Positions 8,332-17,714 are shown, counted from the stretch's first letter. The stretch is DNA of 64,000 nt from Myxococcales bacterium (GCA_019634415.1 JAHQVJ010000082.1:1-64000); one strand, 5' to 3'. Notes: a model not told the origin generated them from the sequence alone. Numbers and translations are program-made.

Positions 8332-9366
8332 TTATTTCTTCAGGGTGACGTACACTTGGCCAGTGCTCCCTCCAGCCCACACGGGCAGCGTGGGATCCGC
8401 GCCAGCGCCTGCCCCGGTCACGTTGGTGGACAGGTCGACGTTGTCCGCTTGCACGTCTCGCCGCTGCCCGTCGGTGACGTCCACGATCTGAATGCGGGAC
8501 GCTCCGTTCTGATCGGTGGTGGTCACGAGCGCATCGGGTCCGCGACCCGTCACTCCCGTGGCGGTCATGCCCTCGTTCACCTCGATCACGTCGGAGGCCG
8601 GTGGATTGAGCGCCACGAGGTTCGAGCCCCCGTGGGTCACCCCGTCCTGGCCCCCACTCACGTCGATGACCCACAGCTGGGTGGCGTCTGGGTCGTTGAC
8701 CACCGAGATGTCGCCTGGCTGCACCAAGGGCGGCCCGCTGGCGAAGGCCACCGCAGCCTGGCCCTGCACCGAGAACACGGCGGGCTGGCGATCGGTGGTG
8801 AAGCCCGTCACGTAGAGCACGCCGTCGGCGGCAGCCACGATCCCGCGGGGGGTGACGATGTCGTCGGTGACCACGGCGGGGGCGCCTCCGCCGCCCGGCA
8901 TCTGGAACACGCCCCCCGTGGGGTACGTGGGCTCCTCGTCGGTGGCCGCGACCTCCCCCTCGGTGCCGTCCGCACCGCCTGCATCCGTGAGGAAGATCAC
9001 ACCGCTGGCGTCCAGATCCACGCTCGTGGGATTGCCCAGCGGTGGACCAGCGTGCAGCACCGTGACACCCGAGGCCTCCACCAGGTGCACCGCTCCTTGG
9101 CCGGCGTGATCGAGGCCCACGGCCACCACCCCTCCCGAGGCGGCCTGCACCACATCCGCTACGAACTGCATGTCGGCATCGCGCACCTGCACGATCCCGA
9201 TGTCGAATCCTGCTGGAGCGCTTGTCTCGCCAGTATCTTCCGTGGTCGTCGTGGGATCGTCGTCGGTGACGCTCCCCGTCGTTTCATCCTTGTTGTTGCC
9301 ATTGCAGGCAACCAGGGTCGCGATGAAGGCCGCACGCCCCCATCGGCCCATGCGCCATGAACCCAT
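8332..9366 (-). CDS. lipoprotein with beta-propeller-like repeats, first gene of the ECF11 operon
   Basis: A 344-residue protein with lipobox FIATLVAC at the end of a signal peptide, then a Thr/Asp/Glu-rich tether (DETTGSVTDDDPTTTTEDTGE). The body has repeating blade-like units: GGVVAVGLDHAGQGAVHLVEA, SVDLDASGVIFLTDAGG, PRGIVAAADGVLYVTGF, GDISVVNDPDATQLWVIDVSGG and DALVTTTDQNGASRIQIVDV. These resemble NHL/SMP-30 type propellers. It is followed after 21 bases by the DUF4331 gene. The ECF11-like promoter at 9464-9435 lies about 70 bases upstream, making it the promoter-proximal gene. Ligand unknown. Confidence 0.8.
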   Translation of the reverse strand: MGSWRMGRWGRAAFIATLVACNGNNKDETTGSVTDDDPTTTTEDTGETSAPAGFDIGIVQVRDADMQFVADVVQAASGGVVAVGLDHAGQGAVHLVEASGVTVLHAGPPLGNPTSVDLDASGVIFLTDAGGADGTEGEVAATDEEPTYPTGGVFQMPGGGGAPAVVTDDIVTPRGIVAAADGVLYVTGFTTDRQPAVFSVQGQAAVAFASGPPLVQPGDISVVNDPDATQLWVIDVSGGQDGVTHGGSNLVALNPPASDVIEVNEGMTATGVTGRGPDALVTTTDQNGASRIQIVDVTDGQRRDVQADNVDLSTNVTGAGAGADPTLPVWAGGSTGQVYVTLKK

Positions 9367-9434
9367 GCTGCTCCCTTCGATGTGCGATCACACCGATGGC
9401 CGAAGGGTCGGCCCCCTCGGCGTCCGTGCACACC

Positions 9435-9464
9435 GTTCTACGGGAGCAGGTCGAGAACGGATCA
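9435..9464 (-). promoter_or_regulatory. ECF11-type promoter of the DUF4331/HupE-like operon
   Basis: Minus strand: TGATCC (9464-9459), exactly 18 bases, then TAGAAC (9440-9435). The same -35 box, spacing and TA-initial -10 are found before rpoE (4050-4021). Transcription would start near 9428 and leave a ~60-base leader before the ATG at 9366. Confidence 0.75.
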
Positions 9465-9537
9465 CCGAATCTCGGACATTTCTCGATAACCAGCCTATGA
9501 ATTACACTCTGGCCAGAAGCACATCAGGGAGGGCCGC

Positions 9538-9941
9538 ATGCTGTACATCTTCGGCGCGACGATGGCGTCACCATCGATGGCCCGCAGGGCAACCACGCGG
9601 CCATGGCCATCGCTCGCGATCAGCTCCGCTACGGACGCGCCGTCGTGGCCGACAGCGTGAACCCCATCGCCTTCACCCGCGAGGCCTGGCGCGCCTGTGC
9701 GACCCACAGCGGGTCTCAGTGGCTCGAGATCGAGGTGCGCTGCAGTGACCCAGCCGAGCATCGCCAGCGGCTGGAGCAGTGTGTCGTCGACGTCGAGGGA
9801 CTGCATCGAGTCGCGTGGGAGGCGGCGGTGCTGGAGCGCACCTTCGAGCCATGGACGCCCAATATTCGCCTCGACACCGCGGGCCGCTCGGTCCAGCAGA
9901 GCACGGCCGAGCTCCTCGCTGCCATCGAGCGTAGCGACTGA
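9538..9941 (+). pseudogene. decayed AAA_33-type predicted kinase (P-loop deleted, frame shifted)
   Basis: A ribosome site (GGGAGGGCCGC) and ATG at 9538 encode MLYIFGA, the usual N-terminus of these small kinases just before their GLPGTGKST loop. That frame then runs off into nonsense and stops. The next frame reads GVTIDGPQGNHAAMAIARDQL, RYGRAVVADSVNPIAFTREAW, WLEIEVRCSDPAEHRQRLEQ and ends FEPWTPNIRLDTAGRSVQQ, the second half of the same family. So roughly 50 residues including Walker A were lost with a frameshift. The ATG at 9603 could start a 112-residue fragment, but that product would lack the ATP site. Confidence 0.65.
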
Positions 9942-9953
9942 GCCGGCGTCGGA

Positions 9954-10973
9954 TCACGGCGCTGCGAGCACCAGGGTCGACACGTCCTTGGCCAGCTTCG
10001 CCAGCTCCTTCGCCGGGACCTCGCCCACCGGAAGGCCCGCAGCCGAAGGCGAGGGCCCAAGGTAATCGTAGCGCGACGGAGTCGCGCGGGATTCCGGTTG
10101 CTGGACCATCACCGCGTAGATCCGCACACCCCGCTCGCCCTCCACCCAGCCAGCTCGTACTCGACACTGCGGATCGCTGTTCAAGCTGCCCCACTTTCGG
10201 AAGTGGCTCGTGTAGCCAGGGGGCGCAGGAACGCGAAGCGCATCGCGCACCGCCTCCAGGGTCTGGGCAGACACGCCGGCAACCCGCCCGTCGGCGATGC
10301 GCGACAGCACCATACCGAGCCCCTTCGCGCTCGCGGTGTTGTCGCCACGTGCCGTGTCGCGAGCGGCCAGCATGTAGCGCCGGACCACCAAGCTCGTCGC
10401 CTCCCCGAAGCGACCGTGGATCCGCGCAGTCATCGCCTCGGGGCCTCCCAGGGAGGCCGTGACCAGGTTCGCGGCGGCGTTGTAGACCGGGTTCGACACC
10501 TTGGGGCCCTCCGGCCCCAGACGGGCTCCGATCATGGCGAAGCCGATCTCACGCACGGTAGCCGGCACCAATGCCGCTGCGATCTCGGCTTGACGCTCGG
10601 GAGAGAAGTGCGCCACCGCTTCGTGGTGCGGATCCGACAGGATCGCCTCGGCCTCCGCCAGCGGCTCGTCCAGCCGGTCCGCATGGGCCGCGAACCACTC
10701 CACCAGGAAGGCTGCCTTGATCGCACTGGCCACCGCCAGCTCGAGGTCGGGCTGGCGCGCGAGCAGGGTGCGTCCCGCCCCGTCCCCCACCCACACCCCG
10801 AGCTCCACCTCCCCTGGGTAGGCATCGAGCCGGGCCTCGATGGCCTGAGCCACCTCACCCCACGAGTGATCGAGCACCTCGACAGCAGGCGAAGACGGCT
10901 CGGTGGCCCACAGACGGCACGCCCCGAGCCCGAACGACACAGCAGTGATCAACACGATGCAGGTTCGACGCAT
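9954..10973 (-). CDS. serine hydrolase, class A beta-lactamase fold, lipoprotein
   Basis: A 339-residue protein with signal and lipobox (VSFGLGAC). The class A-like active-site series can be traced: S-x-x-K in AVASAIKAAFLVEWF, an S-N-P/Y-x-N element in VSNPVYNAAANLV, and K-W-G in FRKWGSLNSD replacing K-T/S-G. The body (GVWVGDGAGRTLLARQPDLELAVAS) has the usual first strands. It is probably a periplasmic D-Ala-D-Ala-interacting or esterase-like serine hydrolase; resistance activity cannot be inferred because the third motif deviates. It is divergent from the P450 gene across 99 bp. Confidence 0.75.
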   Translation of the reverse strand: MRRTCIVLITAVSFGLGACRLWATEPSSPAVEVLDHSWGEVAQAIEARLDAYPGEVELGVWVGDGAGRTLLARQPDLELAVASAIKAAFLVEWFAAHADRLDEPLAEAEAILSDPHHEAVAHFSPERQAEIAAALVPATVREIGFAMIGARLGPEGPKVSNPVYNAAANLVTASLGGPEAMTARIHGRFGEATSLVVRRYMLAARDTARGDNTASAKGLGMVLSRIADGRVAGVSAQTLEAVRDALRVPAPPGYTSHFRKWGSLNSDPQCRVRAGWVEGERGVRIYAVMVQQPESRATPSRYDYLGPSPSAAGLPVGEVPAKELAKLAKDVSTLVLAAP

Positions 10974-11072
10974 GGTCCCCTCGTCGGGTCACCATTCCAC
11001 CACACTCCAACGGCCATCCACACGCCCGCGATAGCAGACTCCTGCGGCCGAACACGCCGCACTGGGGGAGCC

Positions 11073-12437
11073 ATGATCCGACCGCTCGCGAGGCTACGAA
11101 CCGTGGGCCAGCTGTTGGCCCTGCGGCGAGATCCGCTGGGCACCCTCATGCAGGCGCAGAGCTTCGGTCCGGTGGTGCCGCTGCAGCTCGAGCCCTTCGA
11201 CGTGGTCGCCATCTTCGACGCCGGTGTGGCCCACCACGTGCTGCACGATCCCGACGCCTACACCAAGGGCACCCGGGTGCAGCGCGTCATGCGCACCCTG
11301 CTCGGCAACGGGCTCCTCACGGCCCAGGGAGCCGAGTGGCGCGCACGCCGCCGCCTCGCGCAGCCTGCCTTCCGCAAGCCGCGCCTCGCTGCCTACACCC
11401 AGATCATGCACGACGTGAGCCGACAGTTCGCCGACCGCTGGCGGGCGACCACCGATCCGTTGGATCTCAACCGAGAGATGATGCGACTGGCCCTGCAGAT
11501 CGCCAGCCGGTGCCTGTTCGACGATCAGCTCGAGGGCCAGGCCGAGGACCTCGACCAAGCGATGGGACGGATCCTCGCCAGCTTCCAGCGCATGGTGACC
11601 CAGCCCGTGGCCCGCCCCGAGGCCATCCCCTTCGGGCCAGCAGCCACCTATCGACGCGCCATCAGCGAGATCGACGCCATCGTCGCCGACCTCGTGGCCC
11701 GCCGCCGCGCGCGAGGCTCCGATGGCGACGACCTGCTCCACCTGTGGCTCCACAGCGATCTCGACGACGAAGCCATCCGCGACGAGGTCGTCACCATGCT
11801 GCTGGCGGCCCACGAGACCACGGCGAACGCGCTCACGTGGGCGTGGCTCCACCTGCTGCGCTACCCCGATGCGCTGCGCGCCATTCGCGACGAGGTGGCC
11901 GAGCTCGGAGGCCCCGAGGGCGTGCTCGAGCTGTCGCCGCGGGCCGGTGCCCTGCCCTGGACCGATGCGGTGGTGGCCGAGACGCTCAGGCTCTACCCAC
12001 CGGCATGGGCCACGGGCCGAAGCTGTGCCGCAGCCGGGGAGCTGCATCCCGAGGGCCACTCCAGCGTGCCCGTGCGACAGGGCACCGTGCTGCTGATGTG
12101 CTTCTACGCCATGCACCGCTCCCCGCGGGCCTGGACCCATCCCGAGGGCTTCGATCCGGGCAGGTGGCTGCGAGCGCCCAGCTCTGGCGGCGTGAAGGGG
12201 CTGACCCTGCCCGAGCTGCCCTACGTGCCCTTCGGCACCGGCCAGCGAAAGTGCATCGGCTCGCACTTCGCCACCTTGGAGGCGCGCATCGCACTGGCCA
12301 CCCTGGCCTCGTCGGTGGACCTGGCGCTGGAGCCCGCGCAGCAGATCAGCACCGCGCCCGCCATCACCTTGCGACCCGACGGACCGGTCTGGGCGCGCGT
12401 CTCCGATCCTCAAACTCACCACCAGATGGCTCGATAG
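11073..12437 (+). CDS. cytochrome P450
   Basis: A 454-residue soluble bacterial P450 starting at ATG 11073 behind GGGGGAG. All signature elements are present: I-helix LLAAHETTANAL (acid-alcohol pair E-T), K-helix ETLRLYPPAW (E-x-x-R), and the heme loop PFGTGQRKCIGSHFA with the axial Cys at about residue 394. There is no membrane anchor and no fused reductase or ferredoxin gene nearby, so electrons must come from partners elsewhere. The substrate is unknown; the sequence flavour (long-chain/CYP4-like TTANALTWAWLHLLRYP) suggests a lipid or isoprenoid monooxygenase, a weak inference. Confidence 0.92.
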   Translation: MIRPLARLRTVGQLLALRRDPLGTLMQAQSFGPVVPLQLEPFDVVAIFDAGVAHHVLHDPDAYTKGTRVQRVMRTLLGNGLLTAQGAEWRARRRLAQPAFRKPRLAAYTQIMHDVSRQFADRWRATTDPLDLNREMMRLALQIASRCLFDDQLEGQAEDLDQAMGRILASFQRMVTQPVARPEAIPFGPAATYRRAISEIDAIVADLVARRRARGSDGDDLLHLWLHSDLDDEAIRDEVVTMLLAAHETTANALTWAWLHLLRYPDALRAIRDEVAELGGPEGVLELSPRAGALPWTDAVVAETLRLYPPAWATGRSCAAAGELHPEGHSSVPVRQGTVLLMCFYAMHRSPRAWTHPEGFDPGRWLRAPSSGGVKGLTLPELPYVPFGTGQRKCIGSHFATLEARIALATLASSVDLALEPAQQISTAPAITLRPDGPVWARVSDPQTHHQMAR

Positions 12438-12484
12438 GTCCGGCATCACGCCCGCGGCGCTCTGGTCTCGGGGAGGAGAGCCAG

Positions 12485-14143
12485 GTGCCATTCCCCCTGT
12501 TCGACGACGATCGGTATGCGATCCGATCGCACATCGGACGGGGTGCCTCCGCAGACGTGTACCTGGCCAAGCAGTGCAGCGTGGACCGCCTCGTCGCCAT
12601 CAAGGTGATGCGGGACGACGCCGTCGGCGAGGAAGACCGAGAGCGTCACCTACGCGAGGCCCGGCTCGTCGCCTCGTTGCGCCACCCCAACATCGTCACG
12701 CTGTACGACGTCGGAACCTTCGCAGATGGCCGCCCCTACATGGTCATGGAGTACGTGCCCGACCGCACGCTGTCCAAGGAGCTCCGCAACAAATCCTCCG
12801 TAGCACCCGCGCGCGCGGTGCATCTCTTCGACCAGATCTGTGCGGGGCTCGCCCACGCGCACGCCCAGGGCATCATCCATCGCGACATCAAGCCCGGAAA
12901 CGTCCTCATCGAGTCCCAGCTGGGTGGGCCCAGCATCGCCAAGCTGACGGACTTCGGGGTGGCCAAGACCCCCGACAGCGAGATGACCCGGCAGGACACC
13001 GTGCTCGGAACCCCCATGTACATGGCGCCGGAGCTCTTCGTCGGGCGAGAGGCGACGGTGGCGAGCGACATCTACGCAATGGGTGTGCTGATGTACCGCA
13101 CGCTCACGGGACGACACCCGTTCTACGGCGAGAATGCCGTCGCATTGGCCACACAGCACATCAAGCGTGCGCCCGAGCCCTTCGGAGACGTGTGCGACAC
13201 GGAGGACCTGCCGCCCGAGCTGGAGCGAGCCGTCCTCCGCTGTCTCGAGAAGGAGCCACAGGACCGCTACCTCACCGTACAGGAGCTGCGGCGCGACCTC
13301 GCGCAGTTCCGACAAGGCGATCTGGGTCACCTCCCGACCTCGATGCTCGACACCAACCCGCACGGGCAGACACTCGCCACCTACACCCTCGACGTGCGCA
13401 CCACGCGCCACATGGTTCGGAGCGTGGCCGTCATGTCGGTGGGTGTGAGCCTGATCGTCACCCTCCTGGTGGTCGGGGTGCTCGCCCTGATCCTGGGATA
13501 CGGCAGGCCGCCCGCGACACAGCCCGCTGGGCCGGCCGCCTCGGCGGCCGCACCTCGACCACAGCCCGAGGTCTCCCTCCCCGCGCCTCGGGCTCCCTCT
13601 CCTGCCCCTACCCCCACACCCTCGGCGATGGCCCCGAGGGCTCAGACGGCTCCGTCGAACCACGACTCCTCTCGGCCCTCCGCTCCGCCCGCAGACGCAC
13701 CGGTCGTGGCCGTGCGGGCACGCCCCGCGGAGGAGGTGGCACCCGCCGCGAAGACACCCGCCGTCCCGCCCACGCCGTCTCCTCCCGAGGCGGCACCGCC
13801 TCCGCCAGCACTCGGTGCCGTCCCGCCTCCCTCGACGCCCACGTCCTCCTCGGTGCTCACCGGTCGCTGGACCGGATCCGCAGGGGGACGGCCATTGGTG
13901 CTCGTTCTCGAGGAGCAGGGTGAACGGCTCACGGGTCAGCTCGCCTTTCGGGTGGGGTCGGAGGAGGTCTCGGAGGCCGTGACGGGCCGAGCCTGGTCCG
14001 ACGGCGAGGAGCGCACGGTGGAGCTGGAGACGGAGTCGGGTCGGTACCGTCTCGTCGGCCAGATCGACGGCCATCAGGCATCTGGAGATCTGAAGGTCCG
14101 CAAGCGGACCCGCGCGACCTGGTCCGTGGAGAAGGCAAGATGA
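12485..14143 (+). CDS. membrane Ser/Thr protein kinase with C-terminal extracytoplasmic beta domain
   Basis: A 552-residue protein read from GTG 12485 (GGAGGAG six bases upstream); the longer open frame is P450 shadow. The kinase domain (~10-270) has a Gly loop GRGASADVY, VAIK, catalytic HRDIKPGN, DFG and APE, all intact. A single membrane helix (~312-338, SVGVSLIVTLLVVGVLALILGYG) is followed by a ~110-residue Pro/Ala/Ser linker. The last ~95 residues form a beta-rich domain (LTGRWTG ... LTGQLAF ... GRAWSDGEERTVELE ... RATWSVEKAR) that aligns with the mature protein encoded at 27300. Its stop overlaps the start of the barrel gene (ATGA), suggesting the extracytoplasmic domain senses or contacts that barrel. 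Confidence 0.92.
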   Translation: MPFPLFDDDRYAIRSHIGRGASADVYLAKQCSVDRLVAIKVMRDDAVGEEDRERHLREARLVASLRHPNIVTLYDVGTFADGRPYMVMEYVPDRTLSKELRNKSSVAPARAVHLFDQICAGLAHAHAQGIIHRDIKPGNVLIESQLGGPSIAKLTDFGVAKTPDSEMTRQDTVLGTPMYMAPELFVGREATVASDIYAMGVLMYRTLTGRHPFYGENAVALATQHIKRAPEPFGDVCDTEDLPPELERAVLRCLEKEPQDRYLTVQELRRDLAQFRQGDLGHLPTSMLDTNPHGQTLATYTLDVRTTRHMVRSVAVMSVGVSLIVTLLVVGVLALILGYGRPPATQPAGPAASAAAPRPQPEVSLPAPRAPSPAPTPTPSAMAPRAQTAPSNHDSSRPSAPPADAPVVAVRARPAEEVAPAAKTPAVPPTPSPPEAAPPPPALGAVPPPSTPTSSSVLTGRWTGSAGGRPLVLVLEEQGERLTGQLAFRVGSEEVSEAVTGRAWSDGEERTVELETESGRYRLVGQIDGHQASGDLKVRKRTRATWSVEKAR

Positions 14144-15039
14144 TCCTACTACTCGCCCTGACGGCATCACCATCCCTCGCTGGGGATGGCCCCTGGACGC
14201 TCGGCGTAGGACAGACCAACCTCTACTTGGGACTCGACTACTTTCGCTATCAGTCCTTTCGCCGACCGGGCGCACAGATGGTGCAGATGGGGTCGGGAAT
14301 CACGGCTACCGGGGCCACTGCGGTCATCACGCGAGGCCTCACCCGGGGCACCGAGGTGGAGCTCCGGCTCCCCTTCGAGCGCGTGCGTGCCAACGATCCG
14401 GAGAGCGCATTCTGCACGACGGAAGCACCTCGCACGGACTGGTGCCAAGCCACGGCAGGCCTCGGCGATCTCATGGGAATCGTCAAGATCCGGCTGATGG
14501 ACGAGGCCGACTTTCGCCCCCTCAGCGTCGCGGCTGGAGCGATGATCCGGACGGGTGAGTTCTACTCGGAGAATCGAGCACGACTGACCACGCTGGGGGA
14601 CGGCCAGACCGACATCGGCGCCATGGTATCCATCGGACGAACGCAGCAGTGGTCCTCGGCGGGGTGGATTCGTGCCTCCACCTCGGCGGCCTACTGGTAT
14701 CGACTACCCCACGCCAACGCCCCCAAGGTGCCGGCGGACGAGATCGCCGGGGACTTGAACGTGCTGCTCTCACCAAACGGCTCGTTCGCCATCGGACCCA
14801 CGGCATCCTACTTCTTCAAGCTCGGTGGCGAAGACCTGGATCCCGCGCTGCTGCAGAGCATCAACGGGTTCGCCTCGTTGCGGGGTTCGCAGCTCAAGGC
14901 GGGCGGCAAGCTCGGACTGTACGGGAAGAACGGCCTGACCTTGTCCGTCGCGGCTCAGTACAGCGTCTACGCCATGAACAACCCGGCCGACACGCTGGCC
15001 ATCTCAGTGGGGATGGGCTGGTTCATGGACGACTCCTGA
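14140..15039 (+). CDS. outer-membrane beta-barrel protein, paralog of the 27701 product
   Basis: A 299-residue protein with a signal peptide ending ...SPSLAG and mature start GDGPWTLG. Alternating amphipathic strands and aromatic girdles (LYLGLDYFRYQSFRR, GTEVELRLPFERV, GLGDLMGIVKIRL, SVAAGAMIRTGEFY, GLTLSVAAQYSVYAMNN) indicate a 12-16 strand barrel, loosely like the PF13557 (MetA-pathway of phenol degradation) barrels. The paralog at 27701 shares GDGPWTL, YQ-x-FR-x-x-GA, DWC, GDL, LG-x-GQTD-x-G, GFASL, GLTLS and NNP-x-DT. It overlaps the Ser/Thr kinase gene by four bases. Ligand unknown. Confidence 0.8.
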   Translation: MILLLALTASPSLAGDGPWTLGVGQTNLYLGLDYFRYQSFRRPGAQMVQMGSGITATGATAVITRGLTRGTEVELRLPFERVRANDPESAFCTTEAPRTDWCQATAGLGDLMGIVKIRLMDEADFRPLSVAAGAMIRTGEFYSENRARLTTLGDGQTDIGAMVSIGRTQQWSSAGWIRASTSAAYWYRLPHANAPKVPADEIAGDLNVLLSPNGSFAIGPTASYFFKLGGEDLDPALLQSINGFASLRGSQLKAGGKLGLYGKNGLTLSVAAQYSVYAMNNPADTLAISVGMGWFMDDS

Positions 15040-16693
15040 GCCGCACCGCGAGCACGAACAGTACCCACCCGAGCCAGGGTGCACCTCCGCGAGCGTCGCA
15101 CGCACAGCCGTCGGCGGAGGGTGGCGTGTCGATGCGGTTGACCACCTCGTCGCAGTCGGGCGTCGCTGGGTTGCAGTCGTCGTCCACCTCATTGCACGAC
15201 ACCTCCACCGCCGACGGGCTGCGAGCGGGATCCGCATCGTCGCAGTCGCCCACGACCGGCGCCACGCCCGGCTCGCTGCAGTCCAGCGTCGCCGACAGGA
15301 CCGTGGTGTCGCCGCCCACGCCGTCTTCGTCGAGGTCCTCGAAGCACAGCTCGAAGCCATCGCAGTCCGAGTCCACCCCATCGGCGGCGGTCTCCGTGCC
15401 CGGGAGTCCCACCGCGGCGTCACGATCGTCGCAGTCCACCCCAGCCAGCACCCCATCGTCGTCCTCGTCGAGCTCGTACGGCTCGGGCCCTCCGAAGGCG
15501 CCCAGATCCGACGGGCTGCCGTCCAGGTCACCAAGGGCGCCGTCGCCAGCGTCTCGCACGGGACCGTACAGCGCTGGCACCCAGTCGCCCGGCTCGCACA
15601 CCACGGCGGAGGGCACCACCCGCAATCCGGGATCGGACAGCACCGCCACCTGCACCGCCACGTTGCTGTCGCCGCCCTCGTTGCCGAAGAACAGGGCGTG
15701 CCGGATGCGGTCGGTCTCACTGCCGTCGTCGAAGAAGGCGTAGGTGCCAGCAGGACCGTCGTTGAAGGCGAAGAGGTCGTTGACGTGATCTCCCGGGGTC
15801 GCGGCCCTCATCGCCGACCCTGCTCCACCACTGCCGTTGGCCACGAAGTGGTTGTTGAAGGTGTGCACGATGCCGGCGTTGGCCCACAGGGCTCCACCGA
15901 ATCCAGGCGTGGTGTTGTGGGCGAAGAGGTTGCCCACGAGCGTCACCTCGGAGCTCGAGCCCGCCACCGCCACCGCGCCAGCGGCCTCGGTGGCCTGGTT
16001 GCCGCAGAACAGGCTGCGGCTGATCTGGCTGCCCGTCGTGTTCGACAAGTACAGCGCCCCTCCCCGGGCCAGTCGCGCATCCTTCGGATCGTCGTCATCG
16101 GCCGCGTTGCGCAAGAAGACGGCCTGATCGATCACCACCTCGGCGTTCGCTGCCCGAACGGCCCCTCCATTCTCGTTGGCCACACCATCCTCGAACACGC
16201 TGCGCTCGATGGTCAGCCGCTCGCCATTGACGAAGTTGAGGTGGGCCCCACGCACCGAGCGATTGTCGAAGAAGGTGCTGTCGCGCACCACCAGCGAGGC
16301 ACCCAGGGTTCCGCTGCTGATGGCCCCGCCGCCCCCCGTGACCCCGAGGCCTCGCTCGAAGCGGCAGCCCTCCACCGTGACGCTGGCGCCCGAGGTCATC
16401 ACGATCCCACGGCCTCGACTCCGACCATCGAAGATCACCCCCCGAACGGTGAGGTCCGCACTGACCACGGACAGCGTTGTGCCCCCGCTCTCTGGAGGTT
16501 GGAGCACGGCGCCGCTGCCCTCGAGGGTGATGCTGCGATCACCAGTGAGCTGCAGCGGTTCGACGTAGGTGCCGGCGGCGACCACGACCACGTCGCCGGT
16601 GTTGGCTACGTCCAGCGCCTGCTGGATGGTGGGGTAGTCGTCGGGGACTTCGAGCACGCCGCCGAGGGCGACGGAAGGGACGAGGAGGAGCAT
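15023..16693 (-). CDS. right-handed beta-helix surface protein with MopE-like Asp repeats and MYXO-CTERM-like tail
   Basis: A 556-residue protein: signal peptide ([11 protein letters not shown]), then [28 protein letters not shown], the standard opening of a pectate-lyase-like parallel beta helix. Rungs such as [33 protein letters not shown] and [11 protein letters not shown] continue to about residue 370. Residues ~395-510 hold Asp-rich calcium-type repeats ([37 protein letters not shown]) as in myxobacterial MopE-like proteins. The end [27 protein letters not shown] has Cys, a hydrophobic stretch and a basic tail like MYXO-CTERM sorting signals. It is probably cell-surface anchored. Its 3' end overlaps the convergent barrel gene by 17 bases. 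Confidence 0.85.
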   Translation of the reverse strand: MLLLVPSVALGGVLEVPDDYPTIQQALDVANTGDVVVVAAGTYVEPLQLTGDRSITLEGSGAVLQPPESGGTTLSVVSADLTVRGVIFDGRSRGRGIVMTSGASVTVEGCRFERGLGVTGGGGAISSGTLGASLVVRDSTFFDNRSVRGAHLNFVNGERLTIERSVFEDGVANENGGAVRAANAEVVIDQAVFLRNAADDDDPKDARLARGGALYLSNTTGSQISRSLFCGNQATEAAGAVAVAGSSSEVTLVGNLFAHNTTPGFGGALWANAGIVHTFNNHFVANGSGGAGSAMRAATPGDHVNDLFAFNDGPAGTYAFFDDGSETDRIRHALFFGNEGGDSNVAVQVAVLSDPGLRVVPSAVVCEPGDWVPALYGPVRDAGDGALGDLDGSPSDLGAFGGPEPYELDEDDDGVLAGVDCDDRDAAVGLPGTETAADGVDSDCDGFELCFEDLDEDGVGGDTTVLSATLDCSEPGVAPVVGDCDDADPARSPSAVEVSCNEVDDDCNPATPDCDEVVNRIDTPPSADGCACDARGGAPWLGWVLFVLAVRLRSRP

Positions 16694-16723
16694 GTCCCAA
16701 TTGAGCAGGCTGCCAAGGCACCG

Positions 16724-17680
16724 TCAAGACAACGACAGGTGCACCGCGTACAGCTGCTTCAGCAGGAGTCGCGCCTCGGGGGCTGGCACACTGCCTCCCT
16801 CTGCGAGCAGGGCATCGTAGGGAGGAAACACGATGGAGTCGTGCCAGGCGAGCCGCAGGCGGGGCGGACCTCGAAGCGCCCCGCCCACCAGGGGGGCCTC
16901 CACCTGCACCAACCCCATGTCGTCCTCCAGGCGCACGTCCAGGCGGAACCACAGCTCCTCCAGACTCGCCTCTCCCAGGCTTCGGCCCACCACCGTCACC
17001 GCGGACACCCCTCGGTAGCCACTGATGGGCGTCACGAACGACAGATCGAGGCCCTGGACACCGTGGCTCAACACCCGCCCCACCGTGGCACCGCCAGCGC
17101 TCGGCAGGGGTGACTTCCGCCGCTCGGTGCGCGGATCCACCACCGCGCGCCGAGCCCGGTCGCTGCGCGGCCAAGAGCGCCGGTCCCGCAGGCGGGACAA
17201 TAGGCTCTTTCCACCCGCGTGCCGCGCGAAGGCGAGCTCCGTGCGGGTGATCCCCACGCAGCGCAGCACGCCGAACCGCTCTCCGTCGATGCGCGTGCGG
17301 CTCACCTCGTCGAATACCACCCCCTGCAGCGGATCCGTCTCGAAGGCCCAGGCGCTTAGATCGAAGGTGTGACCTGGCTCGAAGCGCACGTCCAGGGACA
17401 TGCGTGCCACGTCCGTGAGCACCTCCCGCGCCCAGCCCTCGTCGTCGGAGTGGATCAGCAGCTCGTATCGCCCCATGCGACTGGGCTTCTGCTCGGGCCG
17501 CAGGCACAGTCCGCTGGACACGAAGGTGACGAAGCGGGACTGGGAGCGCACGAATCGGCTGACGGTGAGCTCCCCCTTGGGATCGAAGGGGGTGTCGGAC
17601 ACAGGCGTCTGCGGATCGAGGGGACCATTCTCCTCGATCAGGGGCTCGAACAGGGGACCGTAGACGCTCTGTACGCGCAT
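16724..17680 (-). CDS. suppressor-of-fused (SUFU) domain protein
   Basis: A 318-residue protein without signal peptide. Residues ~55-175 follow the bacterial SUFU domain: a call-out strand ([13 protein letters not shown]), then [29 protein letters not shown], a [21 protein letters not shown] core, and [29 protein letters not shown]. The C-terminal ~120 residues ([24 protein letters not shown] ... [24 protein letters not shown]) are beta-rich and not recognised. Bacterial SUFU proteins are often immunity proteins to polymorphic toxins, but no toxin gene is adjacent, so its role here is open. Start ATG at 17680; a 10-bp inverted repeat lies 35 bases upstream. Confidence 0.65.
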   Translation of the reverse strand: MRVQSVYGPLFEPLIEENGPLDPQTPVSDTPFDPKGELTVSRFVRSQSRFVTFVSSGLCLRPEQKPSRMGRYELLIHSDDEGWAREVLTDVARMSLDVRFEPGHTFDLSAWAFETDPLQGVVFDEVSRTRIDGERFGVLRCVGITRTELAFARHAGGKSLLSRLRDRRSWPRSDRARRAVVDPRTERRKSPLPSAGGATVGRVLSHGVQGLDLSFVTPISGYRGVSAVTVVGRSLGEASLEELWFRLDVRLEDDMGLVQVEAPLVGGALRGPPRLRLAWHDSIVFPPYDALLAEGGSVPAPEARLLLKQLYAVHLSLS

Positions 17681-17714
17681 GACTCCAGTACCGCCACGAC
17701 GCAGCCGTTGATCG

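Noticed and set aside
7255..9360. 701-codon plus-strand frame rich in His/Val/Gly
   Set aside because: Antisense to the DUF4331 and propeller lipoprotein genes; low-complexity composition and no family signature.
9954..10973. Calling the serine hydrolase a beta-lactamase resistance gene
   Set aside because: The SxxK motif is present, but K-T/S-G is replaced by K-W-G and no regulatory partner is adjacent, so resistance activity is not supported.
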